From JBAOHV01 sp964450685 (GTDB taxonomy: Bacteria > Actinomycetota > Acidimicrobiia > Acidimicrobiales > Microtrichaceae): 64,000 nucleotides of DNA. The stretch is taken from positions 16,440 through 80,439 of the forward strand of contig CAYVDN010000011.1 of the NCBI GenBank assembly GCA_964450685.1. Reading direction: 5' to 3'. Numbering within the stretch: position 1 is the first letter of the stretch; every line of letters starts with the position of its first letter. A program made the position numbers and the translations under genes. The notes under the pieces were generated by a model. The model ran no database searches. It was given only the letters and a program-made list of their open reading frames with translations, and was not told the DNA's origin. This document shows, piece by piece, positions 10,682 to 19,099 of the stretch.

Positions 10682-12748
10682 TCATCGGTGGCGAGCGACG
10701 ATCGAGAGCACGTCGTCGCCGAATCGCTGTGCCTTGACCGGGCCGACGCCCGGGACCCGGAGCAGCTCGTCGCGGTTACGTGGTCTTGCAGTGGAGATCG
10801 AACGGAGCGTGGCGTCGTTGAAGATTACGAAGGCTGCGACGTCGGCCTCTCTTGCCTGAGTCCTGCGCCACTCGCGTAGCGACTCGAACACCGCTACTTC
10901 CTGACCGCTGAGCCCGTCGGTGGCTCTGTCCTTGCGAGCGCGTTCGGCCAGACCGGCCCTGGCTGAACGAGCTCGCTCCACGCCAGCTCGACGGTCCAGG
11001 TCGAGCGGCTGGATGCCGACGGTCGACTCGATGATCGGTAGCCACGGTGACGGCGAGCGCCTGGCGGTGCGAGTGCCGAAGGTCCGCGACGACGACCACG
11101 TGCAGTGCAGCTCGTCCTTTGCTCGGGTCAGCGCAACGTAGAGCAGCCGTCTCTCCTCTTCGAGAGCGTCGGCGTCGTCCTTTGCGTGGTGGATCGGAAC
11201 GAAGCCCTCCTCGAGACCCGCAAGGTGGACGACGGGCCATTCAAGACCTTTTGCTGCGTGGAAAGTGACGATCTCCACCGCGTCGCCTCCAGCTCGGTCC
11301 TCACCGCGCAGTGCCGAGGTCATCCAGCCGAGGAATCCCGGCACCGCTCCCTGCGGGTCCAGTGCCAGGAACTCGCGGCCGAGCCGGACCAGCTCGGCGA
11401 CGTTCGCGGCGCGCTCCTCGGTGAGCGTGCCAGTCGGACGCCCGGCACGCTCAGGTGGATTGTCCGGCGGTTGGGCAGGATCGTCGGCCGATGCCACCCG
11501 GGCGAGCTCGGATTCGAGGTCTCCGAGTGCCATGGGTAGCGACGACGACCTGCGCAGCGAGTTGATCGCATGACGGACCTCGGGTTGCTCCAGCAGGTCG
11601 CCCCCGCCTCGGACGCGGTGGGGGATCCTTCGTTCCGTGAACACCTCGGACATGACTGCCGCTTGGGCGTTGGTCCGGACCAGCACAGCCTGCGCCGACC
11701 AAGGTGTGCCCGGAGCATGGCGGTCGCGTGCGCGCCGGGCCACCGCGTGGGCCTCTGCTCGTTCGTCCGCGAGTCCGGTGACGGTGGGCATGGGGCCGTC
11801 CTGTCGGTGGGGCCGCAGACGGATCGGCACGTTGTGACCGGCTGCCAGGACGGAGTTGGCGACGGTGAGCACCTGGGGGGTCGACCGGTAGTTGTCCTCC
11901 AGGGTGACCGTGTCGCCACCGGGAAACCACTTGTCGAAGTCGACTAGGTATGTGGCGTCCGCGCCGTTCCAGGCGTATATGGCCTGGTTGGGGTCTCCCA
12001 CTACGCAGAGATCGGACTCGGGCCCGAGCCACGCACTCAGCAGTGCGTGCTGGAGGGGGTTGACGTCCTGGAACTCGTCGACGAACAGGTGGCGGAAGCG
12101 CCAGTGTCGTGCCGACGCATACACAGGGTCGGCTGCGAGGTCCCGCGCTGCGAGACGGAGCAGGTCGTCGAAGTCAACGAGTCTCTTGCGTCGCTTCTCG
12201 GTCTGGAACCTGTCGTAGATGTCGGCGACACGGCTCAGCTCGATCGGAGGGGTGCGTCGTGCATGCTTGGCATGGGCGACGTACTGCTCGGGAGACACCC
12301 GCCTGGCCGCTGCCCATTCGATCTCGGCGACGACGTCGAGCGGGACAGTCGACCCGCGGCCGGTGCCGACAAGTCGTGCTACGAAACCGACCTTGCGTTC
12401 GAGCAGCTCGGGTGGGCGCACGCCGCGCTCCTCCCAGCGTTGGCGGAGCTGCGCGTAGGCGATCGAGTGGAAGGTTCCTGCGTGGATTCCCCCGCGTAGC
12501 CCGAGGCGCCCGAGCCTGTCGCGCAGCTCCCCGGCTGCCTTGCGGGTGAAGGTGACGGCCAGCACACGATTGGGGTCGAGAGAGCCGGTGGCGGCCCGGT
12601 GTGCGATCCGGTGGGTGAGCACGCGCGTCTTGCCCGATCCTGCTCCGGCGAGGATGCGTAAGGGGGACGCTGCCGAGAGCACTGCTGCACGTTGGGGCCC
12701 GTTCATCGAGCGCAGCAGCGCGTCGTCGGTCACCGGATCGGTCTCCAC
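10682..12748 (-). CDS. UvrD/Rep-family DNA helicase with C-terminal HRDC domain (UvrD2-like)
   Basis: The predicted 688-residue superfamily 1 3'-5' helicase has Walker A AGAGSGKTRVLT, motif II DEFQDVNPLQ, motif III GDPNQAIYAWNG, motif IV EDNYRSTP and motif VI VALTRAKDEL. The last 75 residues (from LSGQEVAVFESLREWR to the end) form an HRDC domain, the arrangement of mycobacterial UvrD2. The tetracysteine motif found in that protein is not present here. Start GTG 12748 is chosen because TACGGT ends 7 bases upstream; the frame extends to 12841 but the extra residues have no family character. Role: DNA repair or replication fork maintenance. Confidence 0.9.
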   Translation of the reverse strand: METDPVTDDALLRSMNGPQRAAVLSAASPLRILAGAGSGKTRVLTHRIAHRAATGSLDPNRVLAVTFTRKAAGELRDRLGRLGLRGGIHAGTFHSIAYAQLRQRWEERGVRPPELLERKVGFVARLVGTGRGSTVPLDVVAEIEWAAARRVSPEQYVAHAKHARRTPPIELSRVADIYDRFQTEKRRKRLVDFDDLLRLAARDLAADPVYASARHWRFRHLFVDEFQDVNPLQHALLSAWLGPESDLCVVGDPNQAIYAWNGADATYLVDFDKWFPGGDTVTLEDNYRSTPQVLTVANSVLAAGHNVPIRLRPHRQDGPMPTVTGLADERAEAHAVARRARDRHAPGTPWSAQAVLVRTNAQAAVMSEVFTERRIPHRVRGGGDLLEQPEVRHAINSLRRSSSLPMALGDLESELARVASADDPAQPPDNPPERAGRPTGTLTEERAANVAELVRLGREFLALDPQGAVPGFLGWMTSALRGEDRAGGDAVEIVTFHAAKGLEWPVVHLAGLEEGFVPIHHAKDDADALEEERRLLYVALTRAKDELHCTWSSSRTFGTRTARRSPSPWLPIIESTVGIQPLDLDRRAGVERARSARAGLAERARKDRATDGLSGQEVAVFESLREWRRTQAREADVAAFVIFNDATLRSISTARPRNRDELLRVPGVGPVKAQRFGDDVLSIVARHR

Positions 12749-12755
12749 ACCCGGG

Positions 12756-12761
12756 ACCGTA
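12756..12761 (-). promoter_or_regulatory. putative -10 box of the UvrD2-like helicase (leaderless)
   Basis: TACGGT on the minus strand, 7 bases before GTG 12748. Confidence 0.45.
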
Positions 12762-12817
12762 CCAGCGGCCCCTGACAACCGAGCCGGGGCGCCGGACCCA
12801 CGCCGGTTGTCGACCGC

Positions 12818-12823
12818 TAGCCT
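12818..12823 (+). promoter_or_regulatory. putative -10 box of the metallopeptidase gene
   Basis: TAGCCT, 8 bases before the GTG at 12832. Confidence 0.4.
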
Positions 12824-12831
12824 GCGGCGTC

Positions 12832-13176
12832 GTGGAACCACTCGACGAGGCCTCCTTCATCGAGTTGGTGGCCGACGCTCTCGACGCTGTGCCGGACTCC
12901 CTGGCCCAGCTGGTCGACAATGTCGTCGTGGTCGTCGAGGACCGGCACGAGGCGGAGGACCTGCTGGGGCTGTATGAAGGAGTGCCTCTCACGGAGAGGG
13001 AGGAGTACGGCGGCCTGGTCATGCCGGACCGGATCGTCGTGTACAGGTTGGCGATCTGTGAGATGTGTGCGAGCTCCGATGAGATCGCCGATCAGGTGCT
13101 CGTCACGGTCGTGCACGAGCTCGCGCATCACTTCGGCATCGATGACGACGAGCTGGCCGGTCTGGGTTGGGACTGA
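12832..13176 (+). CDS. minimal metallopeptidase (zincin-like, HExxH)
   Basis: The 114-residue protein has the zinc-binding motif His95-Glu96-Leu-Ala-His99 near its C-terminus, followed by acidic residues (GIDDDEL) that could supply the third ligand. It belongs to the small 'metallopeptidase family' of Actinobacteria, single-domain zincins with no known substrate. Two Cys (AICEMC) precede the motif. There is no signal peptide, so it acts in the cytosol. It runs divergently from the helicase gene. Confidence 0.8.
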   Translation: MEPLDEASFIELVADALDAVPDSLAQLVDNVVVVVEDRHEAEDLLGLYEGVPLTEREEYGGLVMPDRIVVYRLAICEMCASSDEIADQVLVTVVHELAHHFGIDDDELAGLGWD

Positions 13177-13202
13177 TCCGTGGGCCGGTGGATCGCCGGC
13201 GG

Positions 13203-13208
13203 TAGCCT
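13203..13208 (+). promoter_or_regulatory. putative -10 box of PH/SHOCT gene (leaderless)
   Basis: TAGCCT, 6 bases before the GTG at 13215. Confidence 0.5.
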
Positions 13209-13214
13209 TCCTGC

Positions 13215-13844
13215 GTGGGATTCGACGCATCAAACCTGCACGGCAACGAGAAGATCGTCGTCGACACACATCCTCACTGGATAATGCTGGCCAAAGGGGT
13301 TGTGATCCTGGTGATCGCCGTGGTGGTCGGCATCTGGCTGCTCGCCCAGGGCTGGGAAGGCGCCACAGGTACGGCGGCGAACGTCATCGCCGCCCTGGCG
13401 ATCATCGCCAGCCTGCTCTACATGCTCCAACGGTGGATCGCCTGGGTGTCGACGAACTTCGTCGTCACGACCGACCGCTGCGTCTACCGCGAGGGCATCA
13501 TCTCCAAGCGCGGCGTCGAGATCCCCCTGGAGCGAATCAACACCGTGTTCTTCAACCAGAGCGTTGTGGACAGGATGATCGGCGCAGGCACCCTCACGAT
13601 CGAGTCCGCTGGCGAGAACGGCGTGCAGGTCTTCCAGGACGTTCGCGACCCGATTGGCGTGCAGCAGGTCCTGTACCAGGAGATGGAGGAGAACGAGAAC
13701 CGCAAGTTCGACCGGGTTCGAGCCCCGTCGCAGGTTTCGGTCGGTGACGAACTTGCGAAGCTCGTCGCGCTACATGAACAGGGTCACCTCACCGAGGCGG
13801 AGTTCGCTGAGCAGAAGGCGCGACTGCTCGGCGGGCAGAGCTGA
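13215..13844 (+). CDS. PH-domain membrane protein with C-terminal SHOCT domain
   Basis: The 209-residue protein has two hydrophobic segments (about residues 24-44 and 54-74), then a bacterial PH-like domain (FVVTTDRCVYREGIISKRG and the following strands) facing the cytosol. The last 35 residues (LAKLVALHEQGHLTEAEFAEQKARLL) form a SHOCT helix pair. Function is unknown; such proteins are thought to sense or organise membrane lipids. The gene stops 3 bases before the opposing galK stop. Confidence 0.8.
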   Translation: MGFDASNLHGNEKIVVDTHPHWIMLAKGVVILVIAVVVGIWLLAQGWEGATGTAANVIAALAIIASLLYMLQRWIAWVSTNFVVTTDRCVYREGIISKRGVEIPLERINTVFFNQSVVDRMIGAGTLTIESAGENGVQVFQDVRDPIGVQQVLYQEMEENENRKFDRVRAPSQVSVGDELAKLVALHEQGHLTEAEFAEQKARLLGGQS

Positions 13845-13847
13845 GCA

Positions 13848-14861
13848 TCAGGCGCTGTCGATGAGGTGAGCGCCCTCCGCGGCGCTGACCCGCCAGCCCG
13901 GTAGCTCGACCTCCGGGTCTGCAAGCGCGACCACGCAACCGCCGAAGCCGGCCCCGGTCAGACGTGCGCCGTGCACACCCGGGCGCGACGTCAGATCGTC
14001 GACGAGTCCGTCGAGCTGCGGTGTCGACACTTCGAAGTCGTCGCGCAGCGAGCGGTGGCTCTCCACCATCAGGTGTCCGGCTGAACCCAGGTCGCCGGAG
14101 CGGAGTGCTGCGACCATGTCGCTGACTCGGGCGCATTCGCTGCGTACGTGGCGTGCCCGGGCGCGCACGATCGGGTCCTCCAGCGATTCGATGTCGCTGT
14201 GTGATGCCAGCGGCAGAGGACCGACGGCCTCCGCCGCCTTCTCGCACTCCGATCGGCGTTGCGCGTAAGCGGAGTCGACCAAGCCACGTTCCTGCCCCGA
14301 GTGGACTACCCAGATCGCTGCGTCATCGGGGATCGGGACAGGCTCGATCGACAGGGTCGCACAGTCGATGAGCAGAGCGTGTCCCGAGACCCCGGCCGCG
14401 CTCGCCAACTGATCCATGATCCCACAGGGCACCCCGGTCGCTCGTTGCTCTGCCGTCTGACACAGACGGGCGACCTCGACCGGGTCGCCAGGGGTGCCGA
14501 GCGCCAGCGCCACTGCGACCTCGAACGAAGCGCTCGACGAGAGGCCGCTGCCGATCGGCAGGTCCGACTCGACATGTCCTCGCAGGCCGACCTCGGCTCC
14601 GAGGACCGAAGCGACTCCTGCTGCGTAGCGTCCCCATGACGGCTCGACCACATCAGGGTGAGTCACCGGAAGCTGAATCGATACCGTGCCTGGCAACTGG
14701 CCCGAGGTCAGCTCGAGCTTGTTGCCACCCCTGACCGCTGAGACCGTGGTGCCGAGCTGAACTGCCATCGGCAGGACCAGCCCACCCATGTAGTCGGTGT
14801 GGTCCCCGATCAGGTTCACCCTGCCCGGTGCCCACGCGGTGACCGTCACCCGTTCGTTCAT
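13848..14861 (-). CDS. galK: galactokinase
   Basis: The 337-residue GHMP kinase phosphorylates galactose at C1 in the Leloir pathway. Signature GRVNLIGDHTDYMGG lies near the N-terminus, the ATP-binding PIGSGLSSSASFEVA in the first third and LTGAGFGGCVVAL near the C-terminus. It is shorter than the E. coli enzyme (about 380) but complete. The ATG at 14861 overlaps the galT stop by 4 bases, so the pair is translationally coupled; longer frames upstream are shadows of galT. Confidence 0.93.
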   Translation of the reverse strand: MNERVTVTAWAPGRVNLIGDHTDYMGGLVLPMAVQLGTTVSAVRGGNKLELTSGQLPGTVSIQLPVTHPDVVEPSWGRYAAGVASVLGAEVGLRGHVESDLPIGSGLSSSASFEVAVALALGTPGDPVEVARLCQTAEQRATGVPCGIMDQLASAAGVSGHALLIDCATLSIEPVPIPDDAAIWVVHSGQERGLVDSAYAQRRSECEKAAEAVGPLPLASHSDIESLEDPIVRARARHVRSECARVSDMVAALRSGDLGSAGHLMVESHRSLRDDFEVSTPQLDGLVDDLTSRPGVHGARLTGAGFGGCVVALADPEVELPGWRVSAAEGAHLIDSA

Positions 14862-15727
14862 CGCTCTGGCCCCGCGTAGCCGGGGCAGTCTCGGAGCCGC
14901 TGCGCCGCGTCGCGAGGTTCGACCGGGTTGAAGTACAAGCCTGCTCCCAGTTCGGCCGCGGCCACGAACCGCTGCACACCCTTCGAACGCAGCAACGGAG
15001 TGATGTGTAGGTGCAGCCGGGCATCGCTCCACGCTTCCCCGTCGGTCGGTCGCTGGTGGATCCAGAGCATGTACGGCATCGGTTCGTCGAACAGTTGGTC
15101 GAGGCGCGCGAGCACGTCGACCAGCAACGCCGCCAAGCCGTCGCGGTCGCATTCCGGGTCGGTGAGAGCTCCGGCCGGCTGACGTTGTGCGAGTCGGAGC
15201 TCAAAGGGCCAAGTCGCAGCGTTGGGAACCCATGCCACCCAGTCGCCGGAATCCGACACGACCAGTGGATCGTCGGGATTCGGGAGATCGAGCACTCCGT
15301 CTACGAGCTCCCGGAGCGGCTCGGGGGGAACAGAGCCGTACGCGTAGATCTGTCCGTGTGGATGAGCGATCGTCGCGCCGACCTCGGGGCCACGGTTCTC
15401 GAACACGAGCACGTAGTCGACGTCGTCGCGGGCTCCGAGCGTCGCTGTGCGGTCGGCCCAGAGGTCGACCACCCTGCGTGCACCCTGCTGGCCGAGCGTC
15501 CAGAACTCGGCATCGTGCTCCGGCGTGTAGAGCACCACCTCGCACCTGCTGTCGGGCATCGCCGGCCAGCGGTTCGGGAACCACCGCACGTCGTAGGGCT
15601 CAGGGGCTTCGGTCCCCCCGGGGCAGAACGGGCATCCCGTCTCGGGCAGGTTCGGGCGGCCCTGGCGTGAGCCGACTATCACGCTGGGGCGTCGTGTCAG
15701 TTCATCAGTGCGCTCGTCGAGTCCCAC
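14858..15727 (-). CDS. galT: galactose-1-phosphate uridylyltransferase
   Basis: The 289-residue protein exchanges UMP between UDP-glucose and galactose-1-phosphate. It contains the active-site HIT-type motif ATIAHPHGQIYAY, in which the second His is the nucleophile, and an N-terminal CPFC zinc pair. The C-terminal half holds LHLHITPLLRS. It is shorter than E. coli GalT (about 348). No epimerase gene is in the window. The GTG start follows a TAGCGT box by 9 bases. Confidence 0.92.
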   Translation of the reverse strand: MGLDERTDELTRRPSVIVGSRQGRPNLPETGCPFCPGGTEAPEPYDVRWFPNRWPAMPDSRCEVVLYTPEHDAEFWTLGQQGARRVVDLWADRTATLGARDDVDYVLVFENRGPEVGATIAHPHGQIYAYGSVPPEPLRELVDGVLDLPNPDDPLVVSDSGDWVAWVPNAATWPFELRLAQRQPAGALTDPECDRDGLAALLVDVLARLDQLFDEPMPYMLWIHQRPTDGEAWSDARLHLHITPLLRSKGVQRFVAAAELGAGLYFNPVEPRDAAQRLRDCPGYAGPER

Positions 15728-15736
15728 AGACCGGGG

Positions 15737-15742
15737 ACGCTA
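15737..15742 (-). promoter_or_regulatory. putative -10 box of galT-galK
   Basis: TAGCGT on the minus strand, 9 bases before the galT GTG. It is about 60 bases from the opposite promoter of the oxidoreductase gene. Confidence 0.4.
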
Positions 15743-15796
15743 GCTGCCCACGATGGTGGCGGAACCCCAGCAGGGTCCGACCGGACAGCTGCGAGC

Positions 15797-15802
15797 TACC
15801 CT
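15797..15802 (+). promoter_or_regulatory. putative -10 box of the oxidoreductase-nagA operon (leaderless)
   Basis: TACCCT, 6 bases before the ATG at 15809. Confidence 0.5.
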
Positions 15803-15808
15803 GCGCCG

Positions 15809-16879
15809 ATGAGCGTGCGGATCGGCTTCCTCGGGGCGGGTTTCATCGCCCGTTACCACGCGATGCAGCTGCGACTCGCGGAGGAGCCGAACGAGATAAT
15901 CGCGGTCCACGATCCGGACAGGCAGCGAAGCGTCGAGTTCTGTAAGCAGGAGTCCGGCACTCCGGTCGACAGTGTCGACGAGTTGGTTTCGTGCTGCGAT
16001 GCGGTGTTCGTGTGCACCTGGACGGCAGCGCACCTCGACGGGGTCCGAGCAGCCGTCTCGGCGGGTAAGCCCGTGTTCTGCGAGAAGCCGTTGTCCACCG
16101 GTCTCGACCCGGCGAGAGACCTCGTCGAGATCGTCCGACGATCCGGGCTGCCCAACGCTGTCGGGCTCGTGCTCAGGTCGACGCCGGCGCTGCTGGCGAT
16201 GAGGGAGCTGATCGCAGAGCCGTCATCGGGTCGGGTCACGAACGTCGTGTTCCGCGACGACCAGTACCTGCCGACCCAGGGCATGTACGGGTCCACCTGG
16301 CGCGCTGAGCGCGATCTGGCCGGATCAGGCACCCTGCTCGAGCACTCGATCCACGACGTCGACATCATCGAGTGGCTGATCGGCCCCGTGGAGTCGGTCA
16401 CCGCTCACCATGACAACTTCCACGGGATCGACGGCATCGAGGACTCCGTGACTGCGCTGCTCCGATTCGCCGCCGGGGGATCCGCGAGCCTGCACTCCAT
16501 CTGGCACGAGGTGCTGAGCCGTCCCAGCCAACGTCGGGTCGAGGTGTTCTGCGAGAACGCGGTCGTCACGCTCGAAGGGGAGTACTTCGGCCCTGTCAGT
16601 CGGGAGACCAGCGACGGTGCGCTGGTTCTGGAAGGCGACGACCTCGTCGATTGGCTGAACAGCAGGGGAGTCAGCCTGCGCAGCACCGAGCAGGACTTCC
16701 TGATCGAGGTCCGCAACCACTTGGAGGGGCGAGCGGTGGACCGCGTCCGCCCGGACGTGCTCGACGCCCTGAGGGCCCATGAGCTCGTCGACGCGATCTA
16801 CCGGTCGGCGGTGGGCGGCGGCACAGTGGGACTCGGTCATCGGGATCGGGCGTCGGGCGAGGCGGGGCCGGAAAGTTGA
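15809..16879 (+). CDS. Gfo/Idh/MocA family oxidoreductase
   Basis: The 356-residue NAD(P)-dependent sugar or inositol dehydrogenase-like enzyme has a Rossmann motif at the N-terminus (IGFLGAGFIARYHA), the conserved EKPLS with its Lys in the first third, and the HSIHDVDIIEWLIG motif that carries the catalytic His. The substrate cannot be read from sequence. The gene overlaps nagA by 4 bases (TTGA), which suggests it acts on an amino sugar or its derivative in the same pathway; that is inference. Confidence 0.87.
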   Translation: MSVRIGFLGAGFIARYHAMQLRLAEEPNEIIAVHDPDRQRSVEFCKQESGTPVDSVDELVSCCDAVFVCTWTAAHLDGVRAAVSAGKPVFCEKPLSTGLDPARDLVEIVRRSGLPNAVGLVLRSTPALLAMRELIAEPSSGRVTNVVFRDDQYLPTQGMYGSTWRAERDLAGSGTLLEHSIHDVDIIEWLIGPVESVTAHHDNFHGIDGIEDSVTALLRFAAGGSASLHSIWHEVLSRPSQRRVEVFCENAVVTLEGEYFGPVSRETSDGALVLEGDDLVDWLNSRGVSLRSTEQDFLIEVRNHLEGRAVDRVRPDVLDALRAHELVDAIYRSAVGGGTVGLGHRDRASGEAGPES

Positions 16880-18098
16880 GCCGCCTAGGTGTCGCTGCGG
16901 CGCTTGTCGGCGGAACGCTCGTCCGCGGTGACGTGGAGGTCGTCGACGGATTGGTGAGCCGAGTGGGTGTGAGTCCCTCGGTCGGCGCGGCGGTCGCGGT
17001 GCCCGGCCTGGTCGACCTGCAGGTGAACGGGGTCGCCGGAGTCGACCTTCGAGTAGCCGATCGCGAGGGATACGAGGTCGCGGGCCGCCTCCTCGCCGGG
17101 TGTGGCGCAACTGCTGTGCAGCCGACGTTCCACTCCCAGGACCTCGATGCTCACTGTCGGTCTCTCGCCCGCCTGAACGAGGTGCTCGCGGATCCACCGC
17201 GCGGCACCCGCTGGTTGCCCGCCCACATGGAGGGGCCGTTTCTGGCGACCTCCCGTCGTGGTGCCCACGACCCGCGACATCTCCTCGCCTGTGACGACTG
17301 GGCGCTCGACCGACTCCTGGCATCGGGGCCCGTCGCTCTCATGACGATCGCCCCCGAACTCGATGGGTCCCAGGAGATCATCCGCCGCCTCGTCGGCGCG
17401 GGTGTGGTTGTGAGCGTCGGACACACCGACGCCGCGCACGACCAGGTGAGCGCGGCAGTGGATGCCGGGGCGCGGCACATCACACACTGTTGGAATGCGA
17501 TGCGACCGATCAGCGCGAGGGATCCCGGACCGGTCGGCGCAGCCCTCAGTGACCCGCGGCTGACAGTCGGGGTGATTGCGGACCTGGTCCACGTCTCCGG
17601 ACCGGTCCTGGCGTTGACCGCTGCTGCAGCTCGAAAGCGGCTGGCAGCGACAACCGACTCGGTCGCCTCCGCAGCGTGCAATGCGGTCGACAGTGAAGTG
17701 CGAACGGCCGACGGGGTGCTCGCAGGTGGGATAGGTACCCCCGATGGATGCCTGCGGAACCTGGTCCGCGTGGGGGTGTCGCTCGCTGACGCCGTGGATG
17801 CATGCGGAGGCGCCCAGCGTCGTCTCCTGGGGCTGACACCAGTCANNNNNNNNNNNNNNNNNNNNNNNNNNNNNNNNNNNNNNNNNNNNNNNNNNNNNNN
17901 NNNNNNNNNNNNNNNNNNNNNNNNNNNNNNNNNNNNNNNNNNNNNGCCGTGGATGCATGCGGAGGCGCCCAGCGTCGTCTCCTGGGGCTGACACCAGTCA
18001 GGCTCCTGCCGGGCGAGCAGGCTGAGCTCGTCCTGCTCGACGAAGCGTTGGAGCCCCTGCGCACGATGGTCGACGGACGCTGGTACGAGCCGACTTGA
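16876..18098 (+). CDS. nagA: N-acetylglucosamine-6-phosphate deacetylase (interrupted by an artefactual assembly gap)
   Basis: The amidohydrolase removes acetate from GlcNAc-6-P in amino-sugar catabolism and wall recycling. Motifs: HMEGPFL, VSVGHTDA, HCWNAM and DLVHVSG supply metal and substrate ligands; the ATTDS segment takes the place of the usual TDA(M). A 100-N run interrupts the 3' part, but the 55 bases before it are repeated exactly after it. Merging the copies gives 1068 bases, an unbroken frame of 355 residues ending DGRWYEPT, so the gene is probably intact. The TTG start overlaps the upstream stop. Confidence 0.88.
17791..17845 (+). repeat. 55-bp direct repeat, copy 1 (contig end)
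   Basis: Identical to 17946-18000. It is the left contig end that should overlap the right one. Confidence 0.95.
17846..17945. other. assembly gap (100 N), probably spurious
   Basis: The run is flanked by identical 55-base ends, so probably no sequence is missing. Confidence 0.9.
17946..18000 (+). repeat. 55-bp direct repeat, copy 2 (contig start)
   Basis: Identical to 17791-17845. The nagA frame is restored when one copy and the N run are removed. Confidence 0.95.
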
Positions 18099-18110
18099 CC
18101 GACCGGTCAA
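18095..18110. promoter_or_regulatory. 16-bp perfect palindrome, probable repressor operator
   Basis: TTGACCG-AC-CGGTCAA has 7-bp arms and covers the nagA stop codon. It lies 5 bases upstream of a TACACT -10 box, over the -35 region of the hydrolase promoter. The size and symmetry suit a TetR-family operator; no regulator gene is adjacent. Confidence 0.6.
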
Positions 18111-18115
18111 GGAAG

Positions 18116-18121
18116 TACACT
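18116..18121 (+). promoter_or_regulatory. putative -10 box of the alpha/beta hydrolase gene (leaderless)
   Basis: TACACT, 6 bases before the ATG at 18128. Confidence 0.55.
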
Positions 18122-18127
18122 CCGACG

Positions 18128-19015
18128 ATGCCGACCGCTCGCGTGAACGATCTCGACATCTACCACGACACATTCGGTGACCCGTCCAACGACACTGTGC
18201 TGCTCGTGTCCGGGCTGGGAGCGCAGTGCGTCGTCTACGAGGACGAGTTCTGCGAACTCATAGCCGAGCGCGGCAACCACGTGCTCCGCTACGACAACCG
18301 GGATGTCGGGTTGTCGACCCACCTTGGCGGCGAGACCCCCGACGTGATTGCGGCGGTCATGGCAGCCAGCGCCTCGCAACCTGTCGATGCCCCCTACACC
18401 CTGTCGGACATGGCCTCCGACGGGATGGGCCTGTTGAGCGCACTCGGGATCGACAGCGCCCACGTACTCGGATCTTCGATGGGCGGCATGATCGCCCAGA
18501 CGATGGCGATCGAACACCCCCGCCGTGTCAGATCGCTGACATCGCTCTACTCGACGACGGGGGAGCCCGACGTCGGAACACCCGATCCGGACGTGCTCAC
18601 GTCGATGATCGGCATCCTGACCCCCCAGGAGACACGCGAGGCCAGAATCGCCAGCGCGGTCGAGCTCGCCAGGATCATCGGTACACCACACGAGTTCGAC
18701 GAGGCCCGCGCCACCGCCAGAGCGACGAGACAGACCGACCGTTCGTACGACCCCGCAGGGATCAGCCGCCAGTTCATGGCGATCCTCGCGTCGGGGTCGC
18801 GTGCAGAGGAGCTGACCTCGCTGCAGGTTCCGACGATGGTGCTGCACGGCGACCACGACCGCCTGGTGCAGATCTCGGGCGGGGAGCGCACCGCCGAACT
18901 GGTACCGGGCGCACAGCTACGTGTGCTGGAGGGAATGGGCCACGACATGCCACCCGCGTACTGGGATCGGATCGTGGCCGGACTTGTCGACAACATGGCT
19001 CTGGTCGAGGCCTGA
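18128..19015 (+). CDS. alpha/beta hydrolase
   Basis: The 295-residue protein has the alpha/beta-hydrolase fold: an oxyanion region LVSGLGAQ, YDNRDVGLS, the nucleophile elbow GSSMGGMIA (Ser), a late Asp in HGDHDRLV and His in GMGHDMP. These complete a Ser-Asp-His triad. A long cap region of about 100 residues lies between the elbow and the Asp. The substrate is unknown; the neighbouring CoA-transferase-family gene and the palindrome at its promoter suggest a small inducible lipid or xenobiotic pathway. Confidence 0.85.
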   Translation: MPTARVNDLDIYHDTFGDPSNDTVLLVSGLGAQCVVYEDEFCELIAERGNHVLRYDNRDVGLSTHLGGETPDVIAAVMAASASQPVDAPYTLSDMASDGMGLLSALGIDSAHVLGSSMGGMIAQTMAIEHPRRVRSLTSLYSTTGEPDVGTPDPDVLTSMIGILTPQETREARIASAVELARIIGTPHEFDEARATARATRQTDRSYDPAGISRQFMAILASGSRAEELTSLQVPTMVLHGDHDRLVQISGGERTAELVPGAQLRVLEGMGHDMPPAYWDRIVAGLVDNMALVEA

Positions 19016-19099
19016 CCTGCTCGACCGTGTCCGGCAGGGCACGGGTTGGATCGAACAACACGAGCGCCCACGGGCGCACCGAACTGCAGAGGAAAGCAA

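Noticed and set aside
13705..13735. TPsiC-like string (GGTTCGAGCCCC) suggesting a tRNA
   Set aside because: It lies in frame within the PH/SHOCT gene and no acceptor or anticodon stems fit around it.
14862..15152. Longer galactokinase starting at 15152
   Set aside because: The extra residues are an out-of-frame shadow of galT and the GHMP N-terminus begins at 14861.
17791..18000. Direct repeat as a biological duplication or mobile-element footprint
   Set aside because: The copies abut exactly a 100-N run and merging them restores nagA, so it is an assembly artefact.
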